Below, piece by piece: positions 1-13,440 of a stretch of DNA of 64,000 nt. Position 1 is the stretch's first letter. The number at the start of each line of letters is the position of its first letter. Source of the DNA: Tomocerus qinae (taxonomy: Eukaryota > Arthropoda > Collembola > Entomobryomorpha > Tomoceridae). The translations under genes were made by a program, and so were the position numbers. The DNA is taken from positions 93,372,001 through 93,436,000 of the forward strand of contig CM034546.1 in NCBI GenBank assembly GCA_020055645.1. Direction: 5' to 3'. Below the pieces are notes generated by a model that worked only from the letters and a program-made list of their open reading frames with translations, was not told where the DNA came from and did no database searches.

Positions 1-3000
1 AGCAATGAAAGTATTAGTATCAAGAAAGTGATTTATTTTCTACAAAAATTATTCACAGTATAGCAAATCACAACTGTAAGATTTCCCTATTTCATTGTAC
101 CTACTAAAATGTTATAATTTTAGTTGCTATTCAATGTATAGCACTTTACCTGAGTTGGCTTTTTTCTTGACACAATTGTGTAGCAGATCTATTCATATTT
201 GGTATCGCAGATGTAATTGTGTATTTCTTGAATGGATACAATTCAACTTCAACCTTCAACTTTGTCAGCTGCTCCTTAGCTCAGTTATGTGTTGCTCTAG
301 TACACATTAATGTAATTCTGTGTATTCACCAGAGTGAGTGAGTTCACTTCAGGCCAGACCAACATTCTACATCATAAAAAATAAATGAAAGCTTTTTACT
401 GATACACTAGTACATTGCTCTGGATTCGTAGCCTTAACTCAACTACATCTCAGTGTCGACAAGCCAAATCCTACCAAACCTTTAACATACACTTCACCTT
501 TATGATTATTAGCTTATTACTCATTCATATTTACATTGTACAATCTCTACAGATTATTATTATGTCTCTGCTTACCTTTCGGCATCGACTTTGCCTTTAC
601 TACTGAGGACACAGTAATGGGAAATTGTAAAATGTCAATTCACGCTATAAAAATACTTCTGATGCATACACAATGTCGCATTAGCTACTGTATGATTTTA
701 TATACATGCAGTAATGACTGTATAGACGGCCGATAATAAGCAATGTCCTTAAACGCACATAGCAGAACTTCCGGTTGATTTATAGCTTAATTTGACATAT
801 TCACTGCACGCTATATTATATCGGTGATGTACTTACAAAGTACTCATGCGATCCAATAAGGTAGCTCCCTATTTCACTACAGAACCAGCGGAGCTGAGTA
901 CTGCACTGTAATTCTACAACCAAAGCATAACTTTCCCACATCCGCTTACTGAACTTGCAATATTGAATTATCACAAGAACAATTTTCCCGACCACGTATT
1001 TAGTTTCGGACAATTGTAATGTAGAATCTGGGCATAGAATATTATACATATCGCACTGCTAAGGATTTTCAAGGGTTTTACATTAATTAACATATCATTC
1101 ATGACATGCCAATGCATGTCTGCTCTACCCTGAAATCTACCACCTCGATTCATACACATCATCCAATTAAACATTCTAATGCAATTCCGAGATTAATATT
1201 CACACACTACAAACACATACCGTGCTAATCGAAATTGGGACTTGTGAGCTCTGACTTCTAAACTCCAAATAATATCGCATCATCATAAAATCACATGCAT
1301 TTGTATAGAGCTGAGACTGTATGAACATAAACCTTTTGGTGTTGCTCTTCTCATCTGGCAATGCATAGCACAAGTTTTAATAATAATAAATCATTCTGTT
1401 AAAACTACAGGAGGTTTGTTATACGAATCAAATTGGAAAAGTTATGTATTGGGAAAAATTGTCATAAGCTGCTGTCAAATAATAATTGGAAAAACCTATC
1501 GAGTTATACAAATTACTGCATGCACAATTAACATCCAACAGATTTAATAGGTACACCTTGAAATTGCCTAACTTTATCAACAATAACGAAAATGCAGCAG
1601 TTAACAAATAATATAATAACATGTTATTGTAGATGTATATTATTGGTGCTTGCCCTGATTGAAATGAGAAAAGTGTTCCAAATCTTACATAGCTATATTG
1701 AAAATTACACCAGTTTGTATTGTTACTAACGTTAACACATGAAGGTATGCATTGGGGTACATTATTGAAAACAATAAATGCGTCCATGTTCTTATGTTCA
1801 TTAATAATTGGCCTTCGACTCACAACACATCTACATAAATAATATAATATTAAAAATATTCCAAATAAATTTATTGACCGACTGTTTGTTTACACATATT
1901 TAATCTTAATAATAACAAACTAAAACAGAGAATTGCTTGATTCTTGAACAAAAATTTATTTTACTGCATCTACTAGTAGTTAGCAGTAATAACCTCTGTG
2001 AACATCTACTGAGTAAGAGTTTTTGCAAGTAAAAGGCAAGTCTAAACCTTTTTTACGGCGAAGGTAGTGCCTGGGAAGGAAGGATACGTGGACAGGTAGA
2101 GCGCATCAAGTAGGTGGGTCCCTAATAAATAAATCACATTCACTTCCATAGGAAACCATCGAGCGTGAAAAAATCAATCAATTTAATGTGACATAAGTTG
2201 AACGCTTAGGTGAAGTCGTTTTTCGCTGATTCTCCTTTTACTCATAATTGCCTTCCTTTTCACTTTAGGCATTCAAAATGGCTTAAACGAATCTGCAAGT
2301 AACAACATGAGATAAAAACTAGACCAATTGCTGAGATGCCTATTTGTGACACGAAAGATTATTACGCATTACCATACCGTACTACCGTACCTTCAACTTG
2401 TCTTATTTTTTAGAGTTCTATATATCTTTGAAAGAAACATGCTTTAAAAAAAGATGGGTTGATTTTACTTTTAATTGTAATTTATGAATACGGCCATTAG
2501 TTTACCTTGTGTAACGTCATAGAATGCACAAATTAAAAGTTTAAGTGTATACATGATGTGTAGAACTTAATCTGAGTCATGACGTAAATTAAGTTGATAT
2601 TTTAATCATGTAAATATATCCGTTGATTCATTAATTGCCATAAAATTTGTTGACCACGTATATACTCTAGCTTTCATCAGATTATAAGGAAATTAATTGT
2701 CCGAATGTGTTACCCCCTCAGTTCTTGCAATTACGTCTAGTAATTATTTCAAGTTGCAAAAGCATCTCTAACAAATTGCAGGAATTGAACTTTCATTTCA
2801 TTGACTTGATTCATGGTTTGGTTGATATTCAGCGATATGTGGAATTCTGCGAATTGACAAGGGAGGAAATTATAGAAATATATCGTTAGTTATTCATTGT
2901 CAACAGAATTCAGAGAAAAAATGGTCGTTTAATAAGATTAAGTAGCTAGAAAAACATTAGAGGGTACATAAAACATGTTCTGCACAAACACTGTCATGTC

Positions 3001-6000
3001 GAATAGAAAGTATACATCATCAACGCTATATTGTGGCATTGGTCGGGGTATAGTTGCATTGGATGAGATAAACGAAGCAAATCCTACAGCCAAAGTTAAG
3101 AAAGCTCTTAGGTGGTCCAAAAACGTTGTTGTAGGTAGGAAATACACAATGCATGAGACTCGAGTTGACTTAAGGCTTAAGCTGCGATACGAAAGCAAGT
3201 TAACTAATTCTTTCGACTCTATCTCACTGTAGAACTAAAGCATTGCATCCACATACTTATACATATGGCTACTTAACTTTTCTCCTGTTCTTTATCACCT
3301 AAGTACACATTCATATATGCATTATACTACAGTCTCTTAAAAGAGTTAAAGCCAAGCACCCTGCCAAGTGAGCCACCTCACTACAGAAAAGCCTAATCTC
3401 AACTAAAACTACTACACCTCGGTTGACAGAGACTGCATATATTGTTATATTACCTATTTACATGTAAATGCAACATCACAGGTTAGAAAAGAGTCCACAG
3501 GAGCTGCACTACTTTACTTTTTTCTTTGTATTACAATCGCATCACATCAAAACACAATCACGACACCAAAACGAAACCACGGACCAAACCTATAGAAAAA
3601 TATACAAGAATATCACACACAAACAGAGACTTGAACTCACGTCATATCACAGTCAGCATCCGCGAGACTTCAGTGGAGGTTCTTTGGAATCTAAATAGAA
3701 AATAACTAATACTTTGTTTCATGTAATATATGTTTGTATTTCTATGCACAGTTGCATATTTGATGAGTGTAGTATGTACTATGTACATATAGCGTTGCTT
3801 TATTTTTAAACCGAATTCAATGAACAATCCGGTCTCTTAACATGGAGAATGAAATGACATGATTTCCTTTATACAATTACACAGAAGCACCGCAATTTCA
3901 ATTTCCCAAAAACAAAAGAATGGAAGCAGAATGCAGCTAATTCATTTCTCAGAAACTCTCACAGATTTTTCCTTTCAAATAGATAAGTAAATAGATTTCA
4001 ATCGTCATTACGAAAGAAACGTACCTTACAAGGAAATAATTCTTACGTAAAGTAGACGTCTGAACTCCTACTGTACTTACATCTTCAAACTTCAAAGCAT
4101 TGATTTATATTTACTTTCATTGAGGATCGTAATATAGCCAGACAGTAACAAATCTACCTTTTCAAACGACCAAGGAATATTACAGCAAATTACTATTATT
4201 GTCTCTGATGAATAGGTTAAACGAGTCAAACCAACATTTTTCCATTCATAATCAATACTAAAAATTACTCGTCACAATTTCTACATAAAATAACTCTGTA
4301 TCATTAGATAAATGGAGTATGAATGTTGTAATTGATAAGTCTCTATTTAAAATCTGTTACCGAAGCTGTACTATACTTCGATGCCTTAGAACTGTTCTAT
4401 TCTATATTTTGTTAATAGATTTAACTAGTCTATTCTGCACAAAATAGTAAATGAAAACTAATGCGTAATTCCTTCAGAGTGAATGTGAACAATTAGGAAG
4501 TGGACAAGTGAGTTTTCTTCGGCATTTCAAGTGCGGACAAGACGCTCTAGTATCTCGTTGGAAAAATTGGAGATGATTAACGGTCCTATTACCTGCCCTC
4601 TAATTTACCTTTCGTCGGTGCTGAAAAGCAATTAGTTATTGTCTTTGCTCCTCTTTTGGCTTACTTCACCCCGGTTTTCTTAATGAAATCTCAAACAGTG
4701 AATAATATCCTTCACACATAATTTCTATCACCACTTTTTCATTTATCCCTGTATACCGTTACCCATACCATCAAAAACTACAGTAGGTTATGATACCGCT
4801 AAAAGACCCCAGCTATATATTTATATACGTAGACTCTAATTCTGTCTTTAAAATAAGATTTGATATAACTGAGACTTTCCGGGTCAGTTAAAACCCCAAC
4901 TATCTCAATAATTACAAGGTGAATCCCTCTTTTGAATTTCTTTCAACAGGACAGCTAACTAATTGTGTTATGACAAACCGTGAACTTACTTTTGGTTTTA
5001 CTTTAATACTCTCATTCTGTGCAATCACTTTTCTCTTTTCTAGGGAGAGCAACAGCTACGCACATTAAGCGTCATCTTGTCTATGACTCGTTCTAATTTT
5101 TAACGTAATATGCAACTGATTGGTTTCCTCCCTATAATTTCATCTCTGTAGGATTTAAGGAAGCTTAAGATCTATAAATAAGTCCGTATAATCTTCCTGT
5201 GCACATATTCATAGATAGTTCTTATGTAATAGGTACTTACAGTAAGTGTTCAGCTATCAGCTTTCGGAATTGTGGACTAACTGTGTGAGATGGAGAACTG
5301 AGATGATTGCCACCCGCAAATTTGATTGCATGCTGAGTCCTTGCCTGACCGTGAGCATTAGAAGCTCATGTATTCTCAATAGTCCGCCCAGTAGGACTCC
5401 TCAGTCTCTCTTCTAACCAATTTCCTAATTGTAATCGTACATAACATTGCAATGAATATTACCGGGATGGAAGGTGAGCATTTATTTGTTGCACACTACA
5501 TATAGTAGATATTTCAAAGAATATTCTCAAGGTAAAAATGCCATTATTGCACCAATAATTATTTCAGCTCCAGTTTTACTTACAACTTTTCCCGATCTCC
5601 TAATTCTGTGTCGAAATAATAACTTCTATCCAAGACCATAAATTTTTACACACTATGCAAAATACAAATACAGGAATCTCTACTCACTAGGAGCAGTTTT
5701 TAACAGCTATGAAATATCTGTAGCTTCATTAATTGATTAAGTGTAGATATTATAAGATTGACACGTAGGATTTTATTATAATATCCATAAAGCTATTTGC
5801 ACAAAAGAAAGGTACAGATAAAGATATTAATCTTTTGCTCCCTCTCAACTTTGAATGTTGGAAAAGGTGATAAATAGCTTTCCTACTTGAGTCTTACTCA
5901 ATATTCTAGATTGAACTAATAGATCAAAGCACTTCTGTTGGTTTCATTACTATTTTTGATTCGATTCCGGGTTTAAAGGGTTATTTGTTTGTGAGAAAAG

Positions 6001-7660
6001 AAACAGCGTCACCATTGTCCACATAACTATCATCAGAAGACTGACGAAGGTAAATGTACATTTAATACATGTGAAAATGGCATCTTGCCAATGGTCTTAA
6101 AAATGAGAAATTTTGCTGGGTCAACCCATTCATAAAATCTCTATTACAAACTTACAACAACATTTCTCCAGCCCATTACAATTTGGAGTTTCGGGTATCT
6201 GCATGTCATTCAGAGAAAAACAACTGTTCTGCTTTGGTAGTCTAATTGGTACATGCAGTGGATAACATTTTTCTGGACTTATATGTATTGTTAGACGAAC
6301 AATAGAATATATCATTGATAAAAATAACAGGATCTTTCATTTTGACTCGTCATGTGTATGAGTAGGTAAGTATGCATCATTTGTACTTTGAAGTGAATGA
6401 CATGAAATAGCTATTGTCATCCTATAGACTTGCCCTTATGAACTATTTCGCCCCTAATGTTACTCATTAACATATGAATTTAGATTTGCTTACAGAAATA
6501 CTTTATAGTCTATAATAAGCATCTACAGTTCTTGGCAACAATTAGAATTAATATCAGAATAAAGCGTTATTTCTGATGAGAATTTAAGATGAATCGGAGA
6601 TAGTGAAACTAATCATTTGTTAGGATTGGTATTCAGAAATTCTAATTGTTATTGACCAAGTGAAGTCAACAATTTTTTTATATACTGACGATCAAAAAAG
6701 AAAGTTTGATCATTCCATGAATGAATGGTGCATCTCATTTGAATAAAAGGAATGGAAGTGGCTACCAACAATCTTTGAGCATTACTGCATTACTACTATT
6801 ACATTTTACAGCTTCCGAAGTACTATGCTGTGTGTATGGATATGATACTTGCAACCTGGTTTTTCCAGGTGCTATAATAACATTGCATATGCTCAGATTA
6901 TATGACGTGACACGAGTTAAGCGGATAGTTAGTTGAGGGAAGGCGAACGTGTGTTCAGATGCAGTGGATGATGAAGTAAATGTGTAAAAAATAACAGACC
7001 TGTGTAATTCAGTGAGTGTTATGCACAGCAAATAACAGAGACGAGTAGATCGTAGAAGTTTATACACAATAGATGATAATAATAGGGGAACAGGTAAGCA
7101 TGCTTGTCAGAAACTATGCGGAGAAAAAACCCGGTGGAATTCCAGGAGTTCCATGGACGACTAACGACATGACATGACTCTCTCCTTGTGCTGTCCAGTG
7201 CTCTGCAGATAGTGATTCTTCTTACTTAAGCCGAGCTACCATTTATGGACATGGGCAGGGAGGGATGAACCAAAATTCAAATCATCATTACCATTAGCTT
7301 ATAAACTAAAGGGAAGAGAAAGAAATATCTTTCGAGATTTGCTACCAACACTAGCTAAGCATTATGCAGCTATGCAATACAATTGTGCAGCCATTAAATA
7401 GTATTCCAATAAGCAAATATTATTCTTACTAATTACTAGTAAGTTTAGTAAATAAGTACCACAATTGATAAAGGGCATTGGTTTTCAAAATATTAACAAT
7501 TTCAAATTAAATAACCTTAAGGACGCTGTTTACGTTGGTTGCTAACGAAAAAAATATAATTTCCAAAATTTAACCCGTCAATTGTCACATCCGAAACCCC
7601 ATAGTTAACCTACCCGGCCATTCCACTACCTCAAGGGGAAGTTTTGGCAGTGCAATATTG
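1..7660. other. Intergenic DNA, no gene supported
   Basis: AT-rich sequence. The longest open frame is 131 codons (1428-1823, minus). A frame at 2975-3232 (plus) overlaps another open on the opposite strand. Neither shows a recognisable domain, splice context or repeat origin. No RNA gene was seen. Confidence 0.6.
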
Positions 7661-7698
7661 ATAAACAAGATGCTATCAAGTCAATAACAAAATGAATT

Positions 7699-7826
7699 CC
7701 ATGCGGCATAAACGGCCGTCTTATGGTATAATATTTGTAAATCTATTGGTTAGTACTTTGGTTAGTACTATATCACTATGACTACGGTGTCAATGCTTGT
7801 ACTTGATGGCCGTTTATGTCACATGG
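7699..7826. repeat. Short inverted-repeat element with 22-nt arms (possible MITE)
   Basis: The left arm 7699-7720 and the reverse complement of 7805-7826 agree at 19 of 22 positions around the shared core CATAAACGGCC. The loop holds a perfect 12-bp tandem repeat, TTGGTTAGTACT, at 7746-7757 and 7758-7769. Outer arms match only weakly and I find no clear target-site duplication. It lies about 300 bp from the larger hairpin at 8131-8446, suggesting a small cluster of non-autonomous insertions. Confidence 0.5.
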
Positions 7827-8130
7827 ACAATAGACATCTTTGATAGTAGTTATAACAACCATGGTTATAACTTAAACTTACAAGTATGAATGCATTGAAG
7901 CAAGATGCAAACAAAAAAGATTTTGTACTAAAGTATTTGTAATAACATTGCCAATGACGACAGGTGGAAATGCTACTATACAAGTCAGTATAGAAATCTT
8001 TATAATATAATACACTTCCCCGTTTCCTAGAAACTAATTTTTTGGAATTGCATTGACTTATGCCCTCGGTATTCCATCATCAGCAATTCGGGTCAACCTC
8101 CATGCATTTAAAATTCATCATAATATCTTT

Positions 8131-8446
8131 ACATCGACTGTTATAACTTCCGGAGGATCAGTCTGATTTTTATGGGACCTACATTTTTGGAACCGTGGAC
8201 TATCAAGGAACAAAAGTTACCATTCGGAATTTTGATATAGTTGTTTTAAATGCATTTAAAAAAATCAAATTCCCAAAAAAATGAGTCATTTTTAGTTTTT
8301 TATAAAACGTTGATGTTTTTGGTCCATTTAAAGCAACTATATCAAAATTCCGAATGGTAACTTTTGTTCCTTGATAGTCCACGGTTCCAAAAATGTAGGT
8401 TCCATAAAAATCAGACTGATCCTCCGGAAGTTATAATAGTCGATGT
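8131..8446. mobile_element. Long near-perfect hairpin element, 122-nt arms (MITE-like)
   Basis: The left arm 8131-8252 and the reverse complement of the right arm 8325-8446 are nearly identical; by eye I find only about three mismatches, such as gggacc against ggaacc. A 72-nt AT-rich loop separates them. Weaker inverted similarity, including ATGCAT, continues outward to about 8101 and 8470, so the element may be somewhat larger. There is no transposase ORF, so it would be non-autonomous. High arm identity implies a recent insertion or gene conversion between arms. No target-site duplication is obvious and the superfamily is undetermined. Confidence 0.7.
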
Positions 8447-11416
8447 AAAAGATTTTTTAACATGCATTTTGATAGTCCCCTGTGGTTGCTATGCAGGGCC
8501 AAAGTGTAACCTTAACTCACATAGGTCTAAAACTTATATTAAAATGTAGTTGTTACATACCTCAATTTTGAAAATATGGCTATTACAAGAATCTTTTTAC
8601 AATTTACATGACCACAGATTGTAATGATGCATATCAGAATTGTCTTTAGCACTAATATCGACATATCATTATTACAAGTACCGATTTATAGGGATGGAAA
8701 GCAATCAGAGACAGAGTAGACCAACAGAATGTGCATTCTCATGCTACGTAATAAGAAATCATCTACATCATTTTTTATCATCAGTTCATCACATCAACTT
8801 TGTCACGAGTGAAAAATGGAAACATTTTCTGATTCCTATTTATTTTGAAGTAAAAGCGAACTGGATAGAGGCATACTGAACTAAATGAACTATGCATACC
8901 CAAAAATGTCTAATCTACATCATACTATTACATATTATATGCTTATAATGATTATGTGACAGGATATAAACAAAGATACTCAATAATCTCACCATTGAAA
9001 ATACCAACTCTCAGCCATATAATTCACTGTAGTGAGTTAATCACTTAACTATCGCTGAAGAACATAGGAAACTCAATAAAAATGAAAACAACAGATCAAA
9101 ACTTTTTCAGCTATTTTATTTTTTGCAATTTCACATACCAGAGGATAAGTAATTTCAGTTACATACGTTTTGTAGCCAAAAAGTTGAAAAATTAGAAGAG
9201 GTGACGCTTTTCCATCATACCAATTTGATTTATTTTGTCTAGCCTTTGTAAATGAAGAGTCTATTCTTTAATGCACATTAGATTGGATGTACATTAATAT
9301 TAGGTAGATTTATATGTTGATAATGTAAACATTTTCATAATTACATGCAATTAGCATTTAATATATGTAATAATTATTGGATTTTCCCCATTATCTGCAT
9401 TGGGATCATAATGAACTGTTTTGTATTAATTACAAAATAAACAAAGTGATCGCGTTTATAAAACAATAGAATTCTCATCAGAGCAAAAATGGTCGACATC
9501 ATCATAAAAGTGAGCTAATACAAGTTGGTTGGGTTTCTTTCGTTTAACGATACCCTTGGTCGGTGTATGTGAACTGATAAAAGGAAAGCCTTACTCACTT
9601 ACAATCTGTCATATTATCTGTGGTGTGGATGAGCACCTGTACCTGCAGATACTTAAAGTACATTAGTGTATCCGTGTGTATCTTGGCTTGTCTTAAAAGT
9701 GTAACCTGTCTTGTTCTGTCGGCACCTCAAAATAAATTTCTCACATCACATCATCTCCATTAATCTTAAGTAGTAACACAACCATTAATTAGAGCTTCAC
9801 TTCACTTTATCCACATGCGACTCGTACTATGAAAACTTATTTTCCTATACAGCCTTATTATAAACAGAGTGATCCGTTTTTCTTTTTTCTACTTGCATAG
9901 CATCTTATAATGAACACAACATATTAATGCGTATTTGTATAATAAAAATATAATTTAGGGATCATCCTGCCGACCCGTTAGTTCCCCACAGATGTGTACT
10001 ATGTGTACTGTTCTGCAGCATACACAACGTTCGGTTTGGCAGCACAAAGGGAAATTAAAACAATACACACTTGCTTCAAGTTCAGTTCAACCTGTAAAGA
10101 ATACAACCTTAAAAAATAATGCATTGCATTTCTTTCGTCTTCTTGTAAACAACAAATGAAAATCGCATATTCATATTTGCTAATGGTTTACTAAAATCCG
10201 TTAAGCTAAAGTGCACAAAAAGAAAAACTCTGATCCGTTAGACTTATATGCTAATTGCAATGACCATTCTCATCACATCAATACATAACGTAGTATATTG
10301 CATTAAATCTTGTGAGTTGCACATGACGATGACCAATGGATATCTATTCGTTCAGTAGTGTAAAGTGTATTTCAAACTGTTAGAAATGAAATGGCGGTTT
10401 AATTTTTAGCCAAATTAATTGAAACTTTCCTGTAAAACAAAATTCGCAAAATTAGGCAATTAATAAATAGAAACAGGTACCGAGTAGTATTAAATAGTGC
10501 AATTTAAGCAAAGTGTAATGCTAAAAACAGGTTCATGTACTAAAGATATTTAGTCGCTGCGGATTAAAGCGATGAAAAATGTGTCTGACTTCCATATCTG
10601 TTTTTGTGTGCAGATGGGGTTTGATCAGATCAGCCCAGAGAAGGGATTTCAGAAATTGCACTCAATTTGTTCAACGCCAATCCGCTACTTTGTTCTTTCC
10701 ATTTATCCGTCCTTCTTTCTCCAGTTGCAGTTCGTCTTCCCTGTCTGTGGAGTAGGTAGGTAGGGATTGCAGCTTCAGTTCAGCCAGAGATCTCCTATGT
10801 ATGTGCAGATCAATCCAGACCCTACCAAATTCAATTAGCATGACTCTATCTGATCCTCTCCTATTCTCTGCACATGCTCTTTATTCGACTTTTATCCATT
10901 GTTTTAGTACAAACTATTGCCTTTCATTCCTCCAGCGTGAGTCGCCAGTCTTCCCTCCTGCTACCTCCTGATAACACAATCTTGGAAATTGAGAATCTTG
11001 TCCAACCCTCTGTTAAACTACATTTTCTCAGTCACTATTATACATCTTATCACTGTCTATCCTACATAATTATTTTTTCTTATTGTTTCAGCTTATTTAC
11101 TGGATTTACTGTAATTTCGTCTACTTTTAATGTTAAATATTAATATCATGAATTAAGTAATGCATATTATAATTTGAAGACTGGCCATCTGGCAGGTTTG
11201 CCATTTGGTAGTAATTAATTAAACAAGATTTCAGTCATTTGTCTGTTACTTTTCTAATCGAGTGTACCTTCAAAAAGACAGAAGAGGCTAAATGGGTACA
11301 TGGGACTAGAATGAATTCCTAGTTCATTCAAATGTTATTGGCTAAACTGTATCATTCATTGCAAAGTGTAGGTAAGTAGATATCGCATGAGATGCAACTG
11401 ATGCAAGTACATGTTT

Positions 11417-11429
11417 TGTGTGTGTGTGT
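11417..11429. repeat. (TG)n microsatellite
   Basis: About six uninterrupted TG units in AT-rich intergenic DNA. Confidence 0.8.
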
Positions 11430-12736
11430 AGTGTAATCTTAGTTAATTCCCCAGCATGATGTACAGAAATACTTTGATTGTGAGATTCTTCTTTTCTCAT
11501 GGTAGCTAGACAGCCTAGCTAGTGTATAAGGCGTAAGTAAAACCAATTAAAAAGTCGTAATTTATAAGAGTGGGCTAGATAGGATTTCATCTGGCGTGGC
11601 TTCAACTTATTTAAGAGTTAGTTCTTTTCATATACTAGAGACTTAGCACACACAGCTGAATATGTCTTTGGAGGCTGTATGTTGGTATAGTATATATGCA
11701 GCTTATGTGAGTGAGTGAACTCGGTTGTCTAGTAAGTGGAGAGTGGAGAACACATGTGAAGTCAGACGAGAGAAGAGTTAACTTGAAAGAAAAGATGAAA
11801 CGAAATGAAGTTCAGCTCGTCATGTCAGTCGAATGCAAGATAGTCACGTCACATGCACATCAAGAAGAGCCTTTTCTGATGACAGTCGACGATGACTACA
11901 TTTCTATTCCAAAGTACTTAGCGAGGATTAGTGTTAAAACCTAGCCAAACGAAAACCGAAATCTAATATAGATGTGCACAATGATATTCCCCGTACTATC
12001 TCATATACATGAGAATAAGAAAGCTTAAGATTTCTTTCTCTATACGGAGCTACTCAGGATTTATATACGAAAATTGCATCGCAGAAGCTAGGATGACCAC
12101 AGTGAAGTTTATTTTGCACTAGTCATGATGTACAATCTATAGGTATGGATATAAGACATATTTTGGGTGGTAATATGTAGTTTTAAAAGGAACCACATGG
12201 ACTGCGAACACCACCACAAGATGAGAAAGAAAAGATTTCAATCCGTGAAAGTGAAATGAATCCGAATTGGGAATAGAATAGGAGGAATCTAATGTATATT
12301 ACATAAATAGAGTCTGAGACTTTGTCGTTGGACTGGCCTGCTCCTTTTCTCATTTTGGGAGGATGGGTCTGGTGACACGACACTCTCTCGTCTCGTTGCA
12401 GAGAAAACCTAATCCATCCATCTAATAGGAGAAAATCCCTAGGAAAATACCCGAGTGCGAGTTGAGTGAAGTGAGATGAGAACAGAGTCTTTTATTCCGA
12501 ATCAAGTTCCTTCGTATGACTCTATCTATCTATTTACGTATAATGTTCACGATACAATCCTCCACTCTTCTCTCCAGTATCATTTCTCGTTGACTTGCCT
12601 TTGACTTGATGTAGACGTAACCCGTATCGCCGTACATATCGAAATATTAAGTAAGTAGTCTGTCGTTGGTGAGGACGAGAAGAGAGGAAACCCCTCGTTC
12701 TCATTTTTTTCATTTCATTTCAATCTCACTTATCAC

Positions 12737-12752
12737 AGAGAGAGAGAGAGAG
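12737..12752. repeat. (AG)8 microsatellite
   Basis: Eight uninterrupted AG dinucleotides followed by an A-rich stretch. Confidence 0.9.
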
Positions 12753-13140
12753 AAAAGAGTATTAGTGCGTCCTCCTCCTACTAGCGACTGCTAAACATTC
12801 TAATATGCTGTAGTAGTTAGTCATAGTGAGTGATAATATAGTATTCCGTTCCAATTCGGTTTTTCGGATTCAGATTTATATCCGAATCCTCTTCACCCAC
12901 AATACAATACAATAAAAAGAGCTCACTTTAATAGGAAATAATTGAAATTGTCCTTTAAGCCTGAAGAGCCTCGTTTCGTTTGGTTAGCAATGGATTCGTT
13001 TTCTATTGTACGGTTTGATTTCGTGTCCTGGGCTCTCCTAAGGTCTCCGCTCTGATTTACTTTTCCTTGGACTTTGCTCGTGACTTCGTCAGGGAAAGTA
13101 GGGGACATTTTTTATTACAGGATTCTTTCTCGCTCAATCT

Positions 13141-13440
13141 CCTTTACACACAACTAAGCCTCGTTTGCCCCTACTATTAACTACACACGCATATTACCAT
13201 CTATTACCTACTAAATACCAAATCTCCACATATTATACCACTCGGATTATACATTCTCCTCCTCCTCTCCATCCACTTTGACTTTTTACTCTTTACAATC
13301 TTTTCATTATAGGTTTGTCTCCTCACAGTCTCCCATATCCACATCCCCACTATATACAAATATACGCTCTACTCAACCAACCCTACATTCATCATCTTGC
13401 ATATTACAACTAAATCCAACCAAGCCATACAGTCTCAACA
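13141..13440. other. Strongly G-depleted, C-rich block
   Basis: By count there are 15 G and 100 C on the plus strand in these 300 nt. Surrounding DNA does not show this skew. It has no tandem structure and no meaningful ORF. Confidence 0.8.

Noticed and set aside
1428-1823. 131-codon open frame on the minus strand
   Set aside because: AT-driven composition (Asn, Tyr, Leu, Ile), no recognised domain, no splice context. A frame of this length can occur by chance in 64 kb.
5950-5975. GATTCGATTCC, resembling a tRNA T-loop
   Set aside because: The flanking bases do not pair as a T-stem and no acceptor or D-arm could be found. A similar GTTCGAACC at about 49507-49515 fails in the same way.
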